A DNA stretch of 29,832 nucleotides, taken from positions 1 to 29,832 of the IMG/VR virus record IMGVR_UViG_3300046413_000896, one strand, 5' to 3'. The position numbers and the translations under genes are program-made. The stretch comes from a virus. The notes under the pieces are model-generated. The model had not been told where the DNA came from, did no database searches, and saw nothing but the letters and a program-made list of their open reading frames with translations. Shown here piece by piece: positions 20,860 to 28,631 of the stretch (positions within the stretch are counted from its first letter, which is position 1; every line of letters starts with the position of its first letter).

Positions 20860-22248
20860 TCAGCCTAAATATTTTTTAACCCTGGCTTTTACTGCAAACA
20901 TTAACGCGTCCTGGCCTACGGCCTTATCTTGCAACGCCTGAAAAACATCTATATCCATAGTACCTGCCGCGGCGTATCTCCTGTTAACTACCGGCCGCGT
21001 CTGGCCTTGCCTATATAGCCTGGCAATAGCTTGCAGGTAAAGCTCCAAGGACCAAGTACCACCGAACCAGCCCAAATTATGGCCACCGTCCTGCATATTC
21101 AATCCATGGCCGGCGCTGGCCGCATGTGCTAATAAAAACGATATCTTTCCCCGGTTCCAGTCTGATATGTCCCCGGTGCCTTGCAACTTATGAGGCTTAA
21201 AGGCCTTCAGGTCCCTTAATATACGCTCCAGATCGTGCCGGTATTGGTAAAACAGTAGAAACGGCTGACCTTGTACGGCTTCCAGGTCATCAGCCAACGC
21301 GTCAATCTTGCAACGGTGGACTTCATAGTAACTGCCGTCCTCCCTATATACCGCACCATTGGCAAACTGCAGCAACTTACCTGTAAGGCTGGCCGCGTTA
21401 ACGGCTGATATACTGTCCAGCTCTGCCAACTGCAGTACCTGATCCCTTTCAAACTGCAGATACTGCTTCATAATGTCAGGAGGCAAAGTAACGGTCACAT
21501 CCTGGTCAAGCAACGGCGGAAGGGTCAGGTAGTCCTCAGCCTTCATACTGATACAAATATCGCCTATTTTCTCATATATCTCCCGCTCGTAGATGTCCGA
21601 ACCTATCAGCGGATCCTCAGTGCGCAAATTATACTCATATATCACATGGCCGTTCCGCTTGCCGGGATTGAAGTAACGGTCGCGGTAACTGGTAACGGTC
21701 TTGCCCAGCCGCTCGCCCTTATCCAGCAGGTATATCTGAGGCCAAAGGTCCAGTAGGCCGTTAGGTGCAGGTGTGCCTGTCAACCCTATTACCCGGTTAA
21801 TGTGTGGCCGCCATGACCGCAGTGCCTTGAACCTGGCTGCCTTAGAACTCTTGAAACTGCTGAGCTCATCAATAACGACCGTATCAAACGGTGATCCGCC
21901 GTTATATTGTGCAACTAACCAAACCACGTTCTCCCTGTTGATGGCATAAATGTCCGCATTGGCACGTAGGGCGGCCTTCCTTTGGCTTTCGGTGCCAGTA
22001 ACGACCGATACCCTCAAATGGCTTAAATGGTCCCATTTTTGGACTTCTTTTGGCCATGTGTCCTCTACAACCCGTTTAGGGGCGATAACTAACACCTTTT
22101 TAGCTTCTTTTGTCTTCAAAAGTGTGTCAACGGCTGAAAGGGTGGCAACGGTCTTGCCCAGGCCCATATCCAGAAAAAGTGCGCAGTAACGGTTGTTAAG
22201 TATGTGCTCAATGGCGTGCTGCTGGTAATCGTGTGGTACAAATCTCAT
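20860..22248 (-). CDS. SNF2-family DEAD/DEAH-like helicase
   Basis: The 462-residue protein starts at ATG 22248 (MRFVPHDYQQHAIEHIL). It has the Q-like motif YQQHAIEHI, Walker A LDMGLGKT (26-33), motif II VIDELSSFKSSKA (DE box, an unusual DELS), motif III LTGTPAPNGLLDLW, and motif VI QAIARLYRQGQTRPV. Phage SNF2-type helicases of this length act in DNA replication or recombination. It follows the VRR-NUC gene by one base, a pair often found together in phages, hinting that they act as one complex. Confidence 0.86.
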   Translation of the reverse strand: MRFVPHDYQQHAIEHILNNRYCALFLDMGLGKTVATLSAVDTLLKTKEAKKVLVIAPKRVVEDTWPKEVQKWDHLSHLRVSVVTGTESQRKAALRANADIYAINRENVVWLVAQYNGGSPFDTVVIDELSSFKSSKAARFKALRSWRPHINRVIGLTGTPAPNGLLDLWPQIYLLDKGERLGKTVTSYRDRYFNPGKRNGHVIYEYNLRTEDPLIGSDIYEREIYEKIGDICISMKAEDYLTLPPLLDQDVTVTLPPDIMKQYLQFERDQVLQLAELDSISAVNAASLTGKLLQFANGAVYREDGSYYEVHRCKIDALADDLEAVQGQPFLLFYQYRHDLERILRDLKAFKPHKLQGTGDISDWNRGKISFLLAHAASAGHGLNMQDGGHNLGWFGGTWSLELYLQAIARLYRQGQTRPVVNRRYAAAGTMDIDVFQALQDKAVGQDALMFAVKARVKKYLG

Positions 22249-22249
22249 T

Positions 22250-22759
22250 CTAAGGCGTTTTTAGCTTGTTTTTGGCTTTCTGAAGGTCTACATCCTGCCG
22301 CATCTGGTTTTGAGCCGCTACGAGGCTGTTATTGTCATCTATGACGAAACAACGGAAGCCCATCCGCTCCACTTTCTGCTTTTCGACTTCCTGTTTAGGT
22401 TTTAACGGCTTTCCAGTTGTTTTGATCTCTGCAAACCAACACATACCTGGTGGTGCGTATAAAGCTCGGTCGCTGAGTCCGGTTATTTGTCCGCCGTGCT
22501 GCTTTCTGGCTTCTCCGCCTATCGTCTTCATAAATGCAACCAATTTACGCTCCAGCAACTTTTCGCTGTATACAATTCGTGACGTAGGCCGTTTGCTTGT
22601 CTTGCTCCCCTCCTTTTTGCCATACTGCCTATCAAGCGATAGCACCCCACCCACCAATTTTAAGCCACCCTCAGTTTCCCCGCTCACAACCTGACTACCT
22701 TTGATTTCTATTTTGCTATTCAAACTTTTTACTGCTTTCATATCATTATTTTTAAGCAT
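22250..22759 (-). CDS. VRR-NUC domain nuclease
   Basis: The 169-residue protein starts at ATG 22759 (MLKNNDMKAVKSLNS); a second ATG at codon 7 is possible. The first 65 residues are polar and low complexity. The nuclease domain follows: KLVAFMKTIGGEARKQHGG, then ITGLSDRALYAPPGMCWFAEIKTTGKP with the acidic (D) and ExK catalytic pair, QEVEKQKVERMGFRCFVIDD with the usual Gln. VRR-NUC enzymes cut branched DNA. The helicase gene follows within one base. The iteron-like array lies upstream in the 481-base gap. Confidence 0.82.
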   Translation of the reverse strand: MLKNNDMKAVKSLNSKIEIKGSQVVSGETEGGLKLVGGVLSLDRQYGKKEGSKTSKRPTSRIVYSEKLLERKLVAFMKTIGGEARKQHGGQITGLSDRALYAPPGMCWFAEIKTTGKPLKPKQEVEKQKVERMGFRCFVIDDNNSLVAAQNQMRQDVDLQKAKNKLKTP

Positions 22760-22870
22760 TTCAGCATTTCGTCAAAAACCTCAATTTTAATCCTTTACAA
22801 TTTTATTTAATTTGGCAAAAATGTCAACAATGTCAACAAAAAAAATGAAAATTTTTACACCGAGAGCGAT

Positions 22871-22901
22871 TAGGCAAGCAAAGTGCCTTTTTTCTTGCCT
22901 A
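22871..22901. other. Inverted repeat TAGGCAAG / CTTGCCTA within the iteron gap
   Basis: Perfect 8-bp arms with a 15-base centre between the two halves of the TGTTGACAT array. A related ATTAGGCA / TGCCTAAT pair overlaps it (22869-22912). It may be a second protein site. Confidence 0.5.
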
Positions 22902-23135
22902 GTCTGCCTAATTCATTCTCAGAGATTTTTTATACTTTTTTTGTTGACATTGTTGACATTTTGGCTGTATGCAGCCACCAGAGCGGCTTTAGGATGTCAA
23001 CACAAAAAAAAATTCTTGTTGACATTTGTTGACATTTGTTGACATTTTTTTCCATTTTCTGGAAAATGTCAACAAGACCGATCAGCCTCTAAAAAATTCT
23101 TGTTGACATTTTCTCCTCACAGATAGTATTGTTTT

Positions 23136-23143
23136 CAAATATA
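23136..23143 (-). promoter_or_regulatory. Candidate -7 box within the iteron region
   Basis: The minus strand reads TATATTTG, matching TAnnTTTG, directed toward the nuclease gene. No TTTG lies at the -33 distance. If used, transcription would start near 23129 and run through most iterons as a roughly 370-base leader. Confidence 0.35.
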
Positions 23144-23240
23144 AACTTTTTAACCTTTATACTTTCGGCAGTTGACATGATTATCAATTTACTAAATCAA
23201 ACACCAAAATACCTATAAAAACAACCACTCAACCTCACCC

Positions 23241-24071
23241 CTAACAACCTGCCAACCACCCAACGTAATCACCCTCGTTCTCCTTTTTGGCACAAGACAT
23301 TTCACCCTTCAGCATGTCCTTTTCAGCCTCCAGGTGCGGGTTGTTTTCAGGCAGTTTGGTACACATCAGCTCACCGTCAGGACCCCACGATAACAGGTAG
23401 CTGGGACGCGCATCACCGCCTTTCGCCTTGTTGACAAACGCCTCATACCTGTCACGTGCCCGCATCTCCTCATCACCCTCCCTGAGCATATCGGCCACTC
23501 TGACCTCGGCATCGGGCGAGATGACCACAGCTGTCTGGGCACACTCATCTATTCCTTTCCTCATATCCGTACCCCACTTCACACGCACAGCCTTAGACAG
23601 CGCAACGATGGATGCATGGGTAGCTTTGAACAGATCATACACAGGCTCGAAGGCCTTGCTGTGCAGGCGTGCTGCCTCCTCAGGCATACCGGCTTTCATA
23701 AGCTCACTGAACACCTGACGTGCCACCGGCCATATGGCTGCTATGCTGGTGTGATACCCCAGCTGGAGCGGGTCGTGTGGTGTGATGTTACCGGTGCGCC
23801 ATCTCACATGCACCTGGAACCCTTCAGGCCTGTTGACGATGGTATGCCCCGCGTAGGCTGCGATGCTGAGGATCTTGTCCTCCACGGTCTGTATGCCTGC
23901 GCGAGTCAGCAAGCCCTCTGCCTCCTCCCAGGCCAGCTCCTCCTCTACATGCAGGAGTGTTATACAAGACCCTTCGTGTGTAACGTAGTACACGTCTGTG
24001 CCTTCGTAGTTCTGTGCTGTGCTGCACACAGCCTCTGGCCATGCTGCGAGTACTCTCTGTTTATTTGTCAT
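23241..24071 (-). CDS. Replication-module protein, unknown (276 aa)
   Basis: Starts at ATG 24071 (MTNKQRVLAAWPEAVCS), three bases after the primase-helicase stop. The protein is mixed alpha/beta with a strand YYVTHEGSCITLLHV and many acidic helices (EEELAWEEAEGLLTRAG, then DAEVRVADMLREGDEEMRARDRYEAF). The end is acidic and Lys-rich, KKENEGDYVGWLAGC. I do not recognise a family. Its tight link to the primase-helicase suggests a replication accessory role. Confidence 0.66.
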   Translation of the reverse strand: MTNKQRVLAAWPEAVCSTAQNYEGTDVYYVTHEGSCITLLHVEEELAWEEAEGLLTRAGIQTVEDKILSIAAYAGHTIVNRPEGFQVHVRWRTGNITPHDPLQLGYHTSIAAIWPVARQVFSELMKAGMPEEAARLHSKAFEPVYDLFKATHASIVALSKAVRVKWGTDMRKGIDECAQTAVVISPDAEVRVADMLREGDEEMRARDRYEAFVNKAKGGDARPSYLLSWGPDGELMCTKLPENNPHLEAEKDMLKGEMSCAKKENEGDYVGWLAGC

Positions 24072-24074
24072 TGG

Positions 24075-26519
24075 TTATTGTTTTTTAAGTATTTTAGTTC
24101 TTACATATCCTCGCTGCATACCGTACAAAGGGAAGCGCATAGCGCCCTTACTGGATCGCTCCCAGCCTCCCGCCTCCAGCAGCAACTTGTGTACTTCTTT
24201 TGTGTTGTACTTCGTCAGGTCCTGCGGCTTACCACCCAGCACCTCACACCATATCTCTGCGGCACACACTCTGTCCCGGTAAGTAGTGCCGGCTGCCTGC
24301 ACGCTGTCTGACAGCTCGTTGCCTGCGAGCCATGCACGCCTTGCGAATATGTCCATATCCTTCCAGTCGTCAGGCAGCTGTGTGTCCAGATACTGGCGCA
24401 CCATCCCCACTCGCTCGTCCACCTCAGTGTGTTCAGCCTGCACCTCTCTGGCCATCTGCTCCACCATTGCGTTGAGATGCCACTTCTCGCCTCTGCGATA
24501 TGCAGCCACGGCCTCACCCCAGATCTGATCTACCTCCTCCTGCTCCATGTCCCACACGTCCTGCTCAGAGGCCTCACACACCACAGGCCAGAAGCGCCTG
24601 TCACCACCGCTGCCCCTCAGAGGCTCGTAGTCGTTGGTAGTGGCCACTATGATGCACTGGCGAGGGAAGTCTTCCACCCTACGGCCGTAAGCCACACGGA
24701 AGCGGTCTACCTGCTTACTGATGAAATGCTTAACAGCCTCTACCTCCGCTTTCTTCATACCCGCCAGCTCGCCCATCTCCACCAGCCACACACCCTGCAG
24801 TGCCTCATACGCATCTTTACCTACCACAGTGGTGAGGCTGTCACTGAACCAATCGTTGCCGAGCTTCTTGAATATCGTACTCTTACCTATACCCTGCTCA
24901 CCGATGAGCGTCAGCACATTGTCAAACTTGCATCCCGGCTCGAATATCCTGGCCACAGCGGCAATAAGCGTCTTGCGCGTCACCTCTCTGGTATATTCGT
25001 TGTCTTTAGCACCGAGCCTGTCTATGAGCACTGTACTCAGCCGCTCGTCACCATCCCACGCCGCCTCACAGCGCGTCAGGTAGTCACGCACAGGATGGAA
25101 GGACCGCTCCAGCATCACTACGTTGATGGCATCTAGCACCTTGCCCACATGGCTGATACCGTAGCGCTTCTCGATGTAGGCACGGAGTGCGCTGTCATCC
25201 TTGTCAGTCAGATATCTGGTCTGGTGTGTGACCTTACGCCAAGGCAGATTTCGCAGCGCCACCTCCCTGTGCTCGAACAGGTTGAGGGACAATCGGCCTT
25301 TCAGCCCAGGGTCGTTGGTGAGCACAAGCCTTATATTCTCAGTAGTAGAGCGGTAGTTGCCCTTGCCATCCACGTCCATTTCTCCCAGCCACGTGGTGTC
25401 AGCCTCGCCTACCTCAGCACCTGCACCCTCGGCCACCTCGTCTGCGAAGTCATCCACAGCAGAGGTCTTGGAGGCCAGACGCTCGGCACCCAGCAGCGTG
25501 CGCACAGCAGTGTCTTTGGTGGACAGCTCCACCATCGAGTTGTAGGAAGGCATCTTGTTGGCAGGTGTGTCCGGCTGTGTGCGCTCGTCCTCATGTCCGA
25601 ACTTGTGCAGGCGCAGCAGGTCCCATGAGTTGCAGAGCTTGCCACTGATAGGATCCGTGCCGTGGTGACTGTACGCCCACTTGTCCTCATACACCACCAT
25701 GCCTGCACCGGTGCTACCACCAGCGTAAGTATATCTACTGTCCTCATCAGTTGTCGAGTAGACATCAGAGAGGTATTTCTCGATCACCTCAGATATAGAG
25801 TAGGTACGGCAGAAGGCGCCCACTATGCCTGTCTTCTCTGTAGGGTCCTGCTGCTTGCGTATGGACTGGAGCACGATGGTGCTCTCCCTGTCACTCAGAG
25901 GCCACTCGCTGCAGTCTTTCCAGTTGTGGTAGCTGGAGAGCACGGCATCAGGGTCAAGCCACGGGCCATCCTGGTACTCGAACAGGTACTCACCATCCTT
26001 GCTGGTAGATGGCCAGTACATGAGGCGGTATGGCTGGTAGCCTGTGTGGTCGAACATCTCTATACCCAGCTCACCGGCTATGCGCCTGCAGATGGCCTCG
26101 TACTCATCACACATCACAGGGCGCAGCAGCGGCAGCACTATGCGCAGACGAGGCTTCGCAGCAGTGTGCTTGTGTGTGGAGTAGAACAGCACAGCGTTGT
26201 CGTATAGGAGCCTGAAGATGTCAGGCACTCCAGGATCTGCGAAGTCCAGATCCATAGTGATGAGTGAGCGGTGGACCACAGACCCATTCTTACGCTTACC
26301 ACCGGCCAGATAGCCACCAACAAAGCCACCGATGTCTTTTATCTCATCCTGTCGTGTCTTTTTCTCAGCGAGGTACTGTGCCTGCGTTTCAGCCGTGCGG
26401 TGCGTGTTGGAGCACTTGTTGACAATCTCGCTCCAGGTCACCTCTCTGTTGCGCCATGAGGCTGCTTTTCGGCTGTTCCCGGTTGCGATGTCAAGAGGTC
26501 CGTCATGTATAAGTTGCAT
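24075..26519 (-). CDS. Primase-helicase (AEP-like primase with VapE/VirE-type ATPase)
   Basis: The 814-residue protein starts at ATG 26519 (MQLIHDGPLDIATGN). The N-terminal part carries the archaeo-eukaryotic primase pattern: ITMDLDFADPG (Asp90, Asp92) and YSTHKHTAAKPRLRIVLPL (His116 region). The middle is a linker with low complexity. A VirE/VapE-type ATPase follows: Walker A IGEQGIGKSTIFKK around residue 540, then GVWLVEMGEL (Walker B-like), and IIVATTNDYEPLRGSGGDRRFWPV (sensor and arginine region). The C-terminal part is a winged-helix-like tail. It likely starts or drives phage DNA replication. Confidence 0.85.
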   Translation of the reverse strand: MQLIHDGPLDIATGNSRKAASWRNREVTWSEIVNKCSNTHRTAETQAQYLAEKKTRQDEIKDIGGFVGGYLAGGKRKNGSVVHRSLITMDLDFADPGVPDIFRLLYDNAVLFYSTHKHTAAKPRLRIVLPLLRPVMCDEYEAICRRIAGELGIEMFDHTGYQPYRLMYWPSTSKDGEYLFEYQDGPWLDPDAVLSSYHNWKDCSEWPLSDRESTIVLQSIRKQQDPTEKTGIVGAFCRTYSISEVIEKYLSDVYSTTDEDSRYTYAGGSTGAGMVVYEDKWAYSHHGTDPISGKLCNSWDLLRLHKFGHEDERTQPDTPANKMPSYNSMVELSTKDTAVRTLLGAERLASKTSAVDDFADEVAEGAGAEVGEADTTWLGEMDVDGKGNYRSTTENIRLVLTNDPGLKGRLSLNLFEHREVALRNLPWRKVTHQTRYLTDKDDSALRAYIEKRYGISHVGKVLDAINVVMLERSFHPVRDYLTRCEAAWDGDERLSTVLIDRLGAKDNEYTREVTRKTLIAAVARIFEPGCKFDNVLTLIGEQGIGKSTIFKKLGNDWFSDSLTTVVGKDAYEALQGVWLVEMGELAGMKKAEVEAVKHFISKQVDRFRVAYGRRVEDFPRQCIIVATTNDYEPLRGSGGDRRFWPVVCEASEQDVWDMEQEEVDQIWGEAVAAYRRGEKWHLNAMVEQMAREVQAEHTEVDERVGMVRQYLDTQLPDDWKDMDIFARRAWLAGNELSDSVQAAGTTYRDRVCAAEIWCEVLGGKPQDLTKYNTKEVHKLLLEAGGWERSSKGAMRFPLYGMQRGYVRTKILKKQ

Positions 26520-26565
26520 AATAATTAATGTAAAGGGAGGATAAAAGTAAGGTATTTGCTGTCAA

Positions 26566-26817
26566 TTACAGCAGGTCTGATAAAAGCATTGACAGTATTA
26601 TGGTGGCGGTCATCAATACGCAAGCTACGGATATCGTGGCAAACATTTCCCATATGGAGTCCACGAACACCGTATAGTAGGCACCTTCTTTTCTAATGAT
26701 GTACCGCTGTCTGAGGTAAGCTACCACAGCGCAAATAGCAGTGACTATAGCACAAGATATAAGTATTGCGAACATAGATGCCCCGGCGTGCAGGATATAA
26801 AGTATTTTAGCTATCAT
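26566..26817 (-). CDS. Small two-span membrane protein (83 aa)
   Basis: Starts at ATG 26817 (MIAKILYILHAGASMF). Two hydrophobic spans are visible: ASMFAILISCAIVTAICAVV (about 13-33) and FATISVACVLMTATIILSMLL (about 58-80), joined by a basic loop YLRQRYIIRKEG. Its ATG overlaps the preceding stop by four bases (ATGA). It has the size of a holin or a superinfection-exclusion protein, but holins usually sit with lysis genes, which are not present here. Function open. Confidence 0.6.
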   Translation of the reverse strand: MIAKILYILHAGASMFAILISCAIVTAICAVVAYLRQRYIIRKEGAYYTVFVDSIWEMFATISVACVLMTATIILSMLLSDLL

Positions 26818-27146
26818 GGTTTTGATTTTTGCCGGTTAAGGAAGACAACGCCATCATACACCGCATTGAATAAGGCGATGTATTGACCGTTTATGGGGCG
26901 TTTAGCCATACAGCACCATATTAAATGTTGGTTGCTTGATAATAATGGCAATTCACCCATCACATCCATCGCCACCTTGTGCAATGCGTTAAGGTCGGTG
27001 AGGTAGGGCAACTGGTCGGGCGGGTACATCTTACCATCTTTGCATAGATAGTCCGATTCAGGTGTTGATATGGACGGGGGTAGGTACTCCCATCCATCCC
27101 GCTCCGCTATCACTCTTGTCTGTTTAATCTGTGTTTGTGTGACCAT
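26814..27146 (-). CDS. Small early protein, paralogue of the gene at 27990-28355
   Basis: I prefer ATG 27146 (MVTQTQIKQTRVIAERDGW), because the paralogue begins MTQTQIEQTRVIALRDKW; an ATG at 27161 is five codons longer. The two share TQTQIxQTRVIA at the start, YLTxLxxLHxVAMDV in the middle, and PINGxYIxLFNAVYxGxVxL near the end. The segment between is unlike, so they diverged after a duplication. Helical, soluble. I do not know the family. Confidence 0.64.
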   Translation of the reverse strand: MVTQTQIKQTRVIAERDGWEYLPPSISTPESDYLCKDGKMYPPDQLPYLTDLNALHKVAMDVMGELPLLSSNQHLIWCCMAKRPINGQYIALFNAVYDGVVFLNRQKSKP

Positions 27147-27169
27147 GTGTGACGTTCTCATAGAAATGT

Positions 27170-27754
27170 TTAGTTGGTTATCTTCTCAATTTTATAGTAA
27201 AAAACATAATCGTTATTGTCCCATGCTGTCTGCCCGATTTTGGGAACTATATGTCTATGAAATTCAGACATAATATTAACTGCGTTCCTATTGTAAATTG
27301 TATTCAATGATATAATGCTTAAAATCATATTAGCCGTTATGCCTTGCACCCTTACCGCCTCACAGCTTACAGGTTCGAAAAAGGTGCGTGCTGCTGAACG
27401 GGGCATGGACGCAGCACCAACAACTCTGTGTGGGTTGTTTGGGACGGCACCAAAACGAAATATGTGGTCTGTACAAAACTGCTGCTCGTAATCTCCTGTT
27501 TCTCCAAGCGATAAGAGCTTATACTCTCCAAGCTGATAACATTTCTCTCTCACATACACAGGCTCGTTGAGGGCGTAGGGTATGCCAGTACGACTATGCA
27601 CGTTACCTTGCGGGTCTTCGTACAATATCTGATTATCCAATATACTGCAACCATATGCGGGAGGCTGCTTCCCCATCTTAACAATTATCGCTGTCTGCTC
27701 GCCACTATGTAACGCAGATGCTTCGGATTGTGTGGCTATGTATGATTTTTTCAT
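27170..27754 (-). CDS. ASCH-like phage protein (194 aa)
   Basis: Starts at ATG 27754 (MKKSYIATQSEASALHSG). The order is that of a phage family with an ASCH-like beta-barrel: an N-terminal strand with a GxxT phrase, VYVREKCYQLG, then AASMPRSAARTFFEPVSCEAVRVQGIT (family version MPRWASR...ITLEVTDVRVERLQDI), and a C-terminal GQTAWDNNDYVFYYKIEKI (family version sWdaNPWVWVxeF). ASCH-like domains are thought to bind RNA or modified bases. Length is typical of the family. The MPRSAAR region is well conserved, but the function is unknown. Confidence 0.62.
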   Translation of the reverse strand: MKKSYIATQSEASALHSGEQTAIIVKMGKQPPAYGCSILDNQILYEDPQGNVHSRTGIPYALNEPVYVREKCYQLGEYKLLSLGETGDYEQQFCTDHIFRFGAVPNNPHRVVGAASMPRSAARTFFEPVSCEAVRVQGITANMILSIISLNTIYNRNAVNIMSEFHRHIVPKIGQTAWDNNDYVFYYKIEKITN

Positions 27755-27759
27755 TTTGT

Positions 27760-27993
27760 TTAAAATAAAGTTGGGTCTTGTGATTTTAGTCTTTTAGAAA
27801 ACATATCAAACAGTGTAGATTTAACGTGCTGACTAGATTGTCCAACAGGATATGAGCAATAATGCGTAAATTTAAAAGCTCCATTATTGCATATAAACTC
27901 AAAACAAACCATTCCCATATCTGACCTACTACTCAGGTAGTCGGATATAACATACCCGTTGTCTTTTGCTATTTTAATAAACTTCTTTTTCAT
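27760..27993 (-). CDS. Small early protein, unknown (77 aa)
   Basis: Starts at ATG 27993 (MKKKFIKIAKDNGYVI), overlapping the preceding gene's stop by four bases. It is basic, with an N-terminal helix KKKFIKIAKDNG, strands MGMVCFEFICNN and AFKFTHYCSYP, and a C-terminal helix KSTLFDMFSKRLK. Several Cys and Tyr residues are noted. No family recognised. Confidence 0.6.
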   Translation of the reverse strand: MKKKFIKIAKDNGYVISDYLSSRSDMGMVCFEFICNNGAFKFTHYCSYPVGQSSQHVKSTLFDMFSKRLKSQDPTLF

Positions 27994-28355
27994 TTCTCTT
28001 GATTTTGTAAGTAAACAATACCCTCATAGACTGCATTGAATAGGTCTATGTATTCACCGTTGATGGGTGGTTTGACACATGAACACTCTATAGTAGCTTC
28101 AATGTTTAATTTTTTAAATGAATTATCCTCATGAAGTTTACTAAGCACATCCATCGCTACTGGATGCAGCCAATCCAATGAGGTGAGGTATTTCACGTCA
28201 GATATAGCAGTAACGTCATGATAGCAGTCGAATTTGCCGCCATGACCAAACCACAATGTTTGCCTGTGGCACTCTGCGTATGTTCCTTCAGGTATTTCCA
28301 GCCACTTATCGCGTAGGGCTATCACTCTTGTCTGTTCAATCTGTGTTTGTGTCAT
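27990..28355 (-). CDS. Small early protein, paralogue of the gene at 26814-27146
   Basis: Starts at ATG 28355 (MTQTQIEQTRVIALRD), overlapping the preceding stop by four bases. Its 121 residues share the TQTQIxQTRVIA head, the YLTSLDWLHPVAMDVL middle, and the PINGEYIDLFNAVYEGIVYL end with the paralogue. Three Cys and two His residues (FGHGGKFDCYHDV, IECSC) lie in the variable part, but no clear metal motif is formed. Function unknown. Confidence 0.64.
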   Translation of the reverse strand: MTQTQIEQTRVIALRDKWLEIPEGTYAECHRQTLWFGHGGKFDCYHDVTAISDVKYLTSLDWLHPVAMDVLSKLHEDNSFKKLNIEATIECSCVKPPINGEYIDLFNAVYEGIVYLQNQEK

Positions 28356-28588
28356 TGGTTTGTGGTTTTAGTAAAAGTTACTTTATTTGGGTTAAAAGTT
28401 CTAAGTATAGAACCATCATCAAATACAATGTCATAATACCATTTATCGCCTTCACCCATTGCCTGATGTTCTAATATTTCAACTACCCCGCCAATGCCTA
28501 CTTCAGCATGTGAAAAGGTTTCTGGGTAGTCGCTGTGCTGTGTACACATAGCGGGAGTATAGTCGTATGTTATTGATTTTATCTGCAT
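28352..28588 (-). CDS. Small early protein, unknown (78 aa)
   Basis: Starts at ATG 28588 (MQIKSITYDYTPAMC). A small beta-rich protein with the phrase VGIGGVVEILEHQAMGEGDKWYYDIVFDDGS, which looks like a Tudor/SH3-type barrel in which paired strands pack a charged loop. The end, RTFNPNKVTFTK, is basic. It is first of a tightly overlapping block of three genes. No family recognised. Confidence 0.6.
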   Translation of the reverse strand: MQIKSITYDYTPAMCTQHSDYPETFSHAEVGIGGVVEILEHQAMGEGDKWYYDIVFDDGSILRTFNPNKVTFTKTTNQ

Positions 28589-28631
28589 GTTTTATTTTTT
28601 TTAGCACTATTGTTATCGGTGAGTTTTTGAT

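Larger units (their letters stand above)
22821..23178. repeat. Iteron-like array of TGTTGACAT (candidate replication origin or operator cluster)
   Basis: Ten exact copies of the 9-mer TGTTGACAT or its complement ATGTCAACA lie at 22821, 22830, 22942, 22951, 22994, 23017, 23027, 23037, 23066 and 23101, and one 8/9 copy at 23170. The first two are head to tail and face the pair at 22942-22959. Three direct copies at 23017, 23027 and 23037 have a 10-bp period, one helical turn, so bound protein would stack on one face. The region is A/T-rich and non-coding, and separates the replication genes. Confidence 0.8.

Noticed and set aside
22821-23178. TGTTGACAT repeats as a CRISPR array
   Set aside because: Units are too short, occur in both orientations, and spacing is irregular.
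24429-25136. Plus-strand open frame opposite the primase-helicase
   Set aside because: Shadow of a well-supported gene on the other strand.
26571-26585. Short inverted repeat GCTGT / ACAGC upstream of the primase-helicase gene
   Set aside because: Only about 5-bp arms without a T run; easily due to chance.
26566-26817. Two-span membrane protein as a holin
   Set aside because: No endolysin or other lysis gene is near, and the gene lies among early genes; left as a membrane protein of unknown role.
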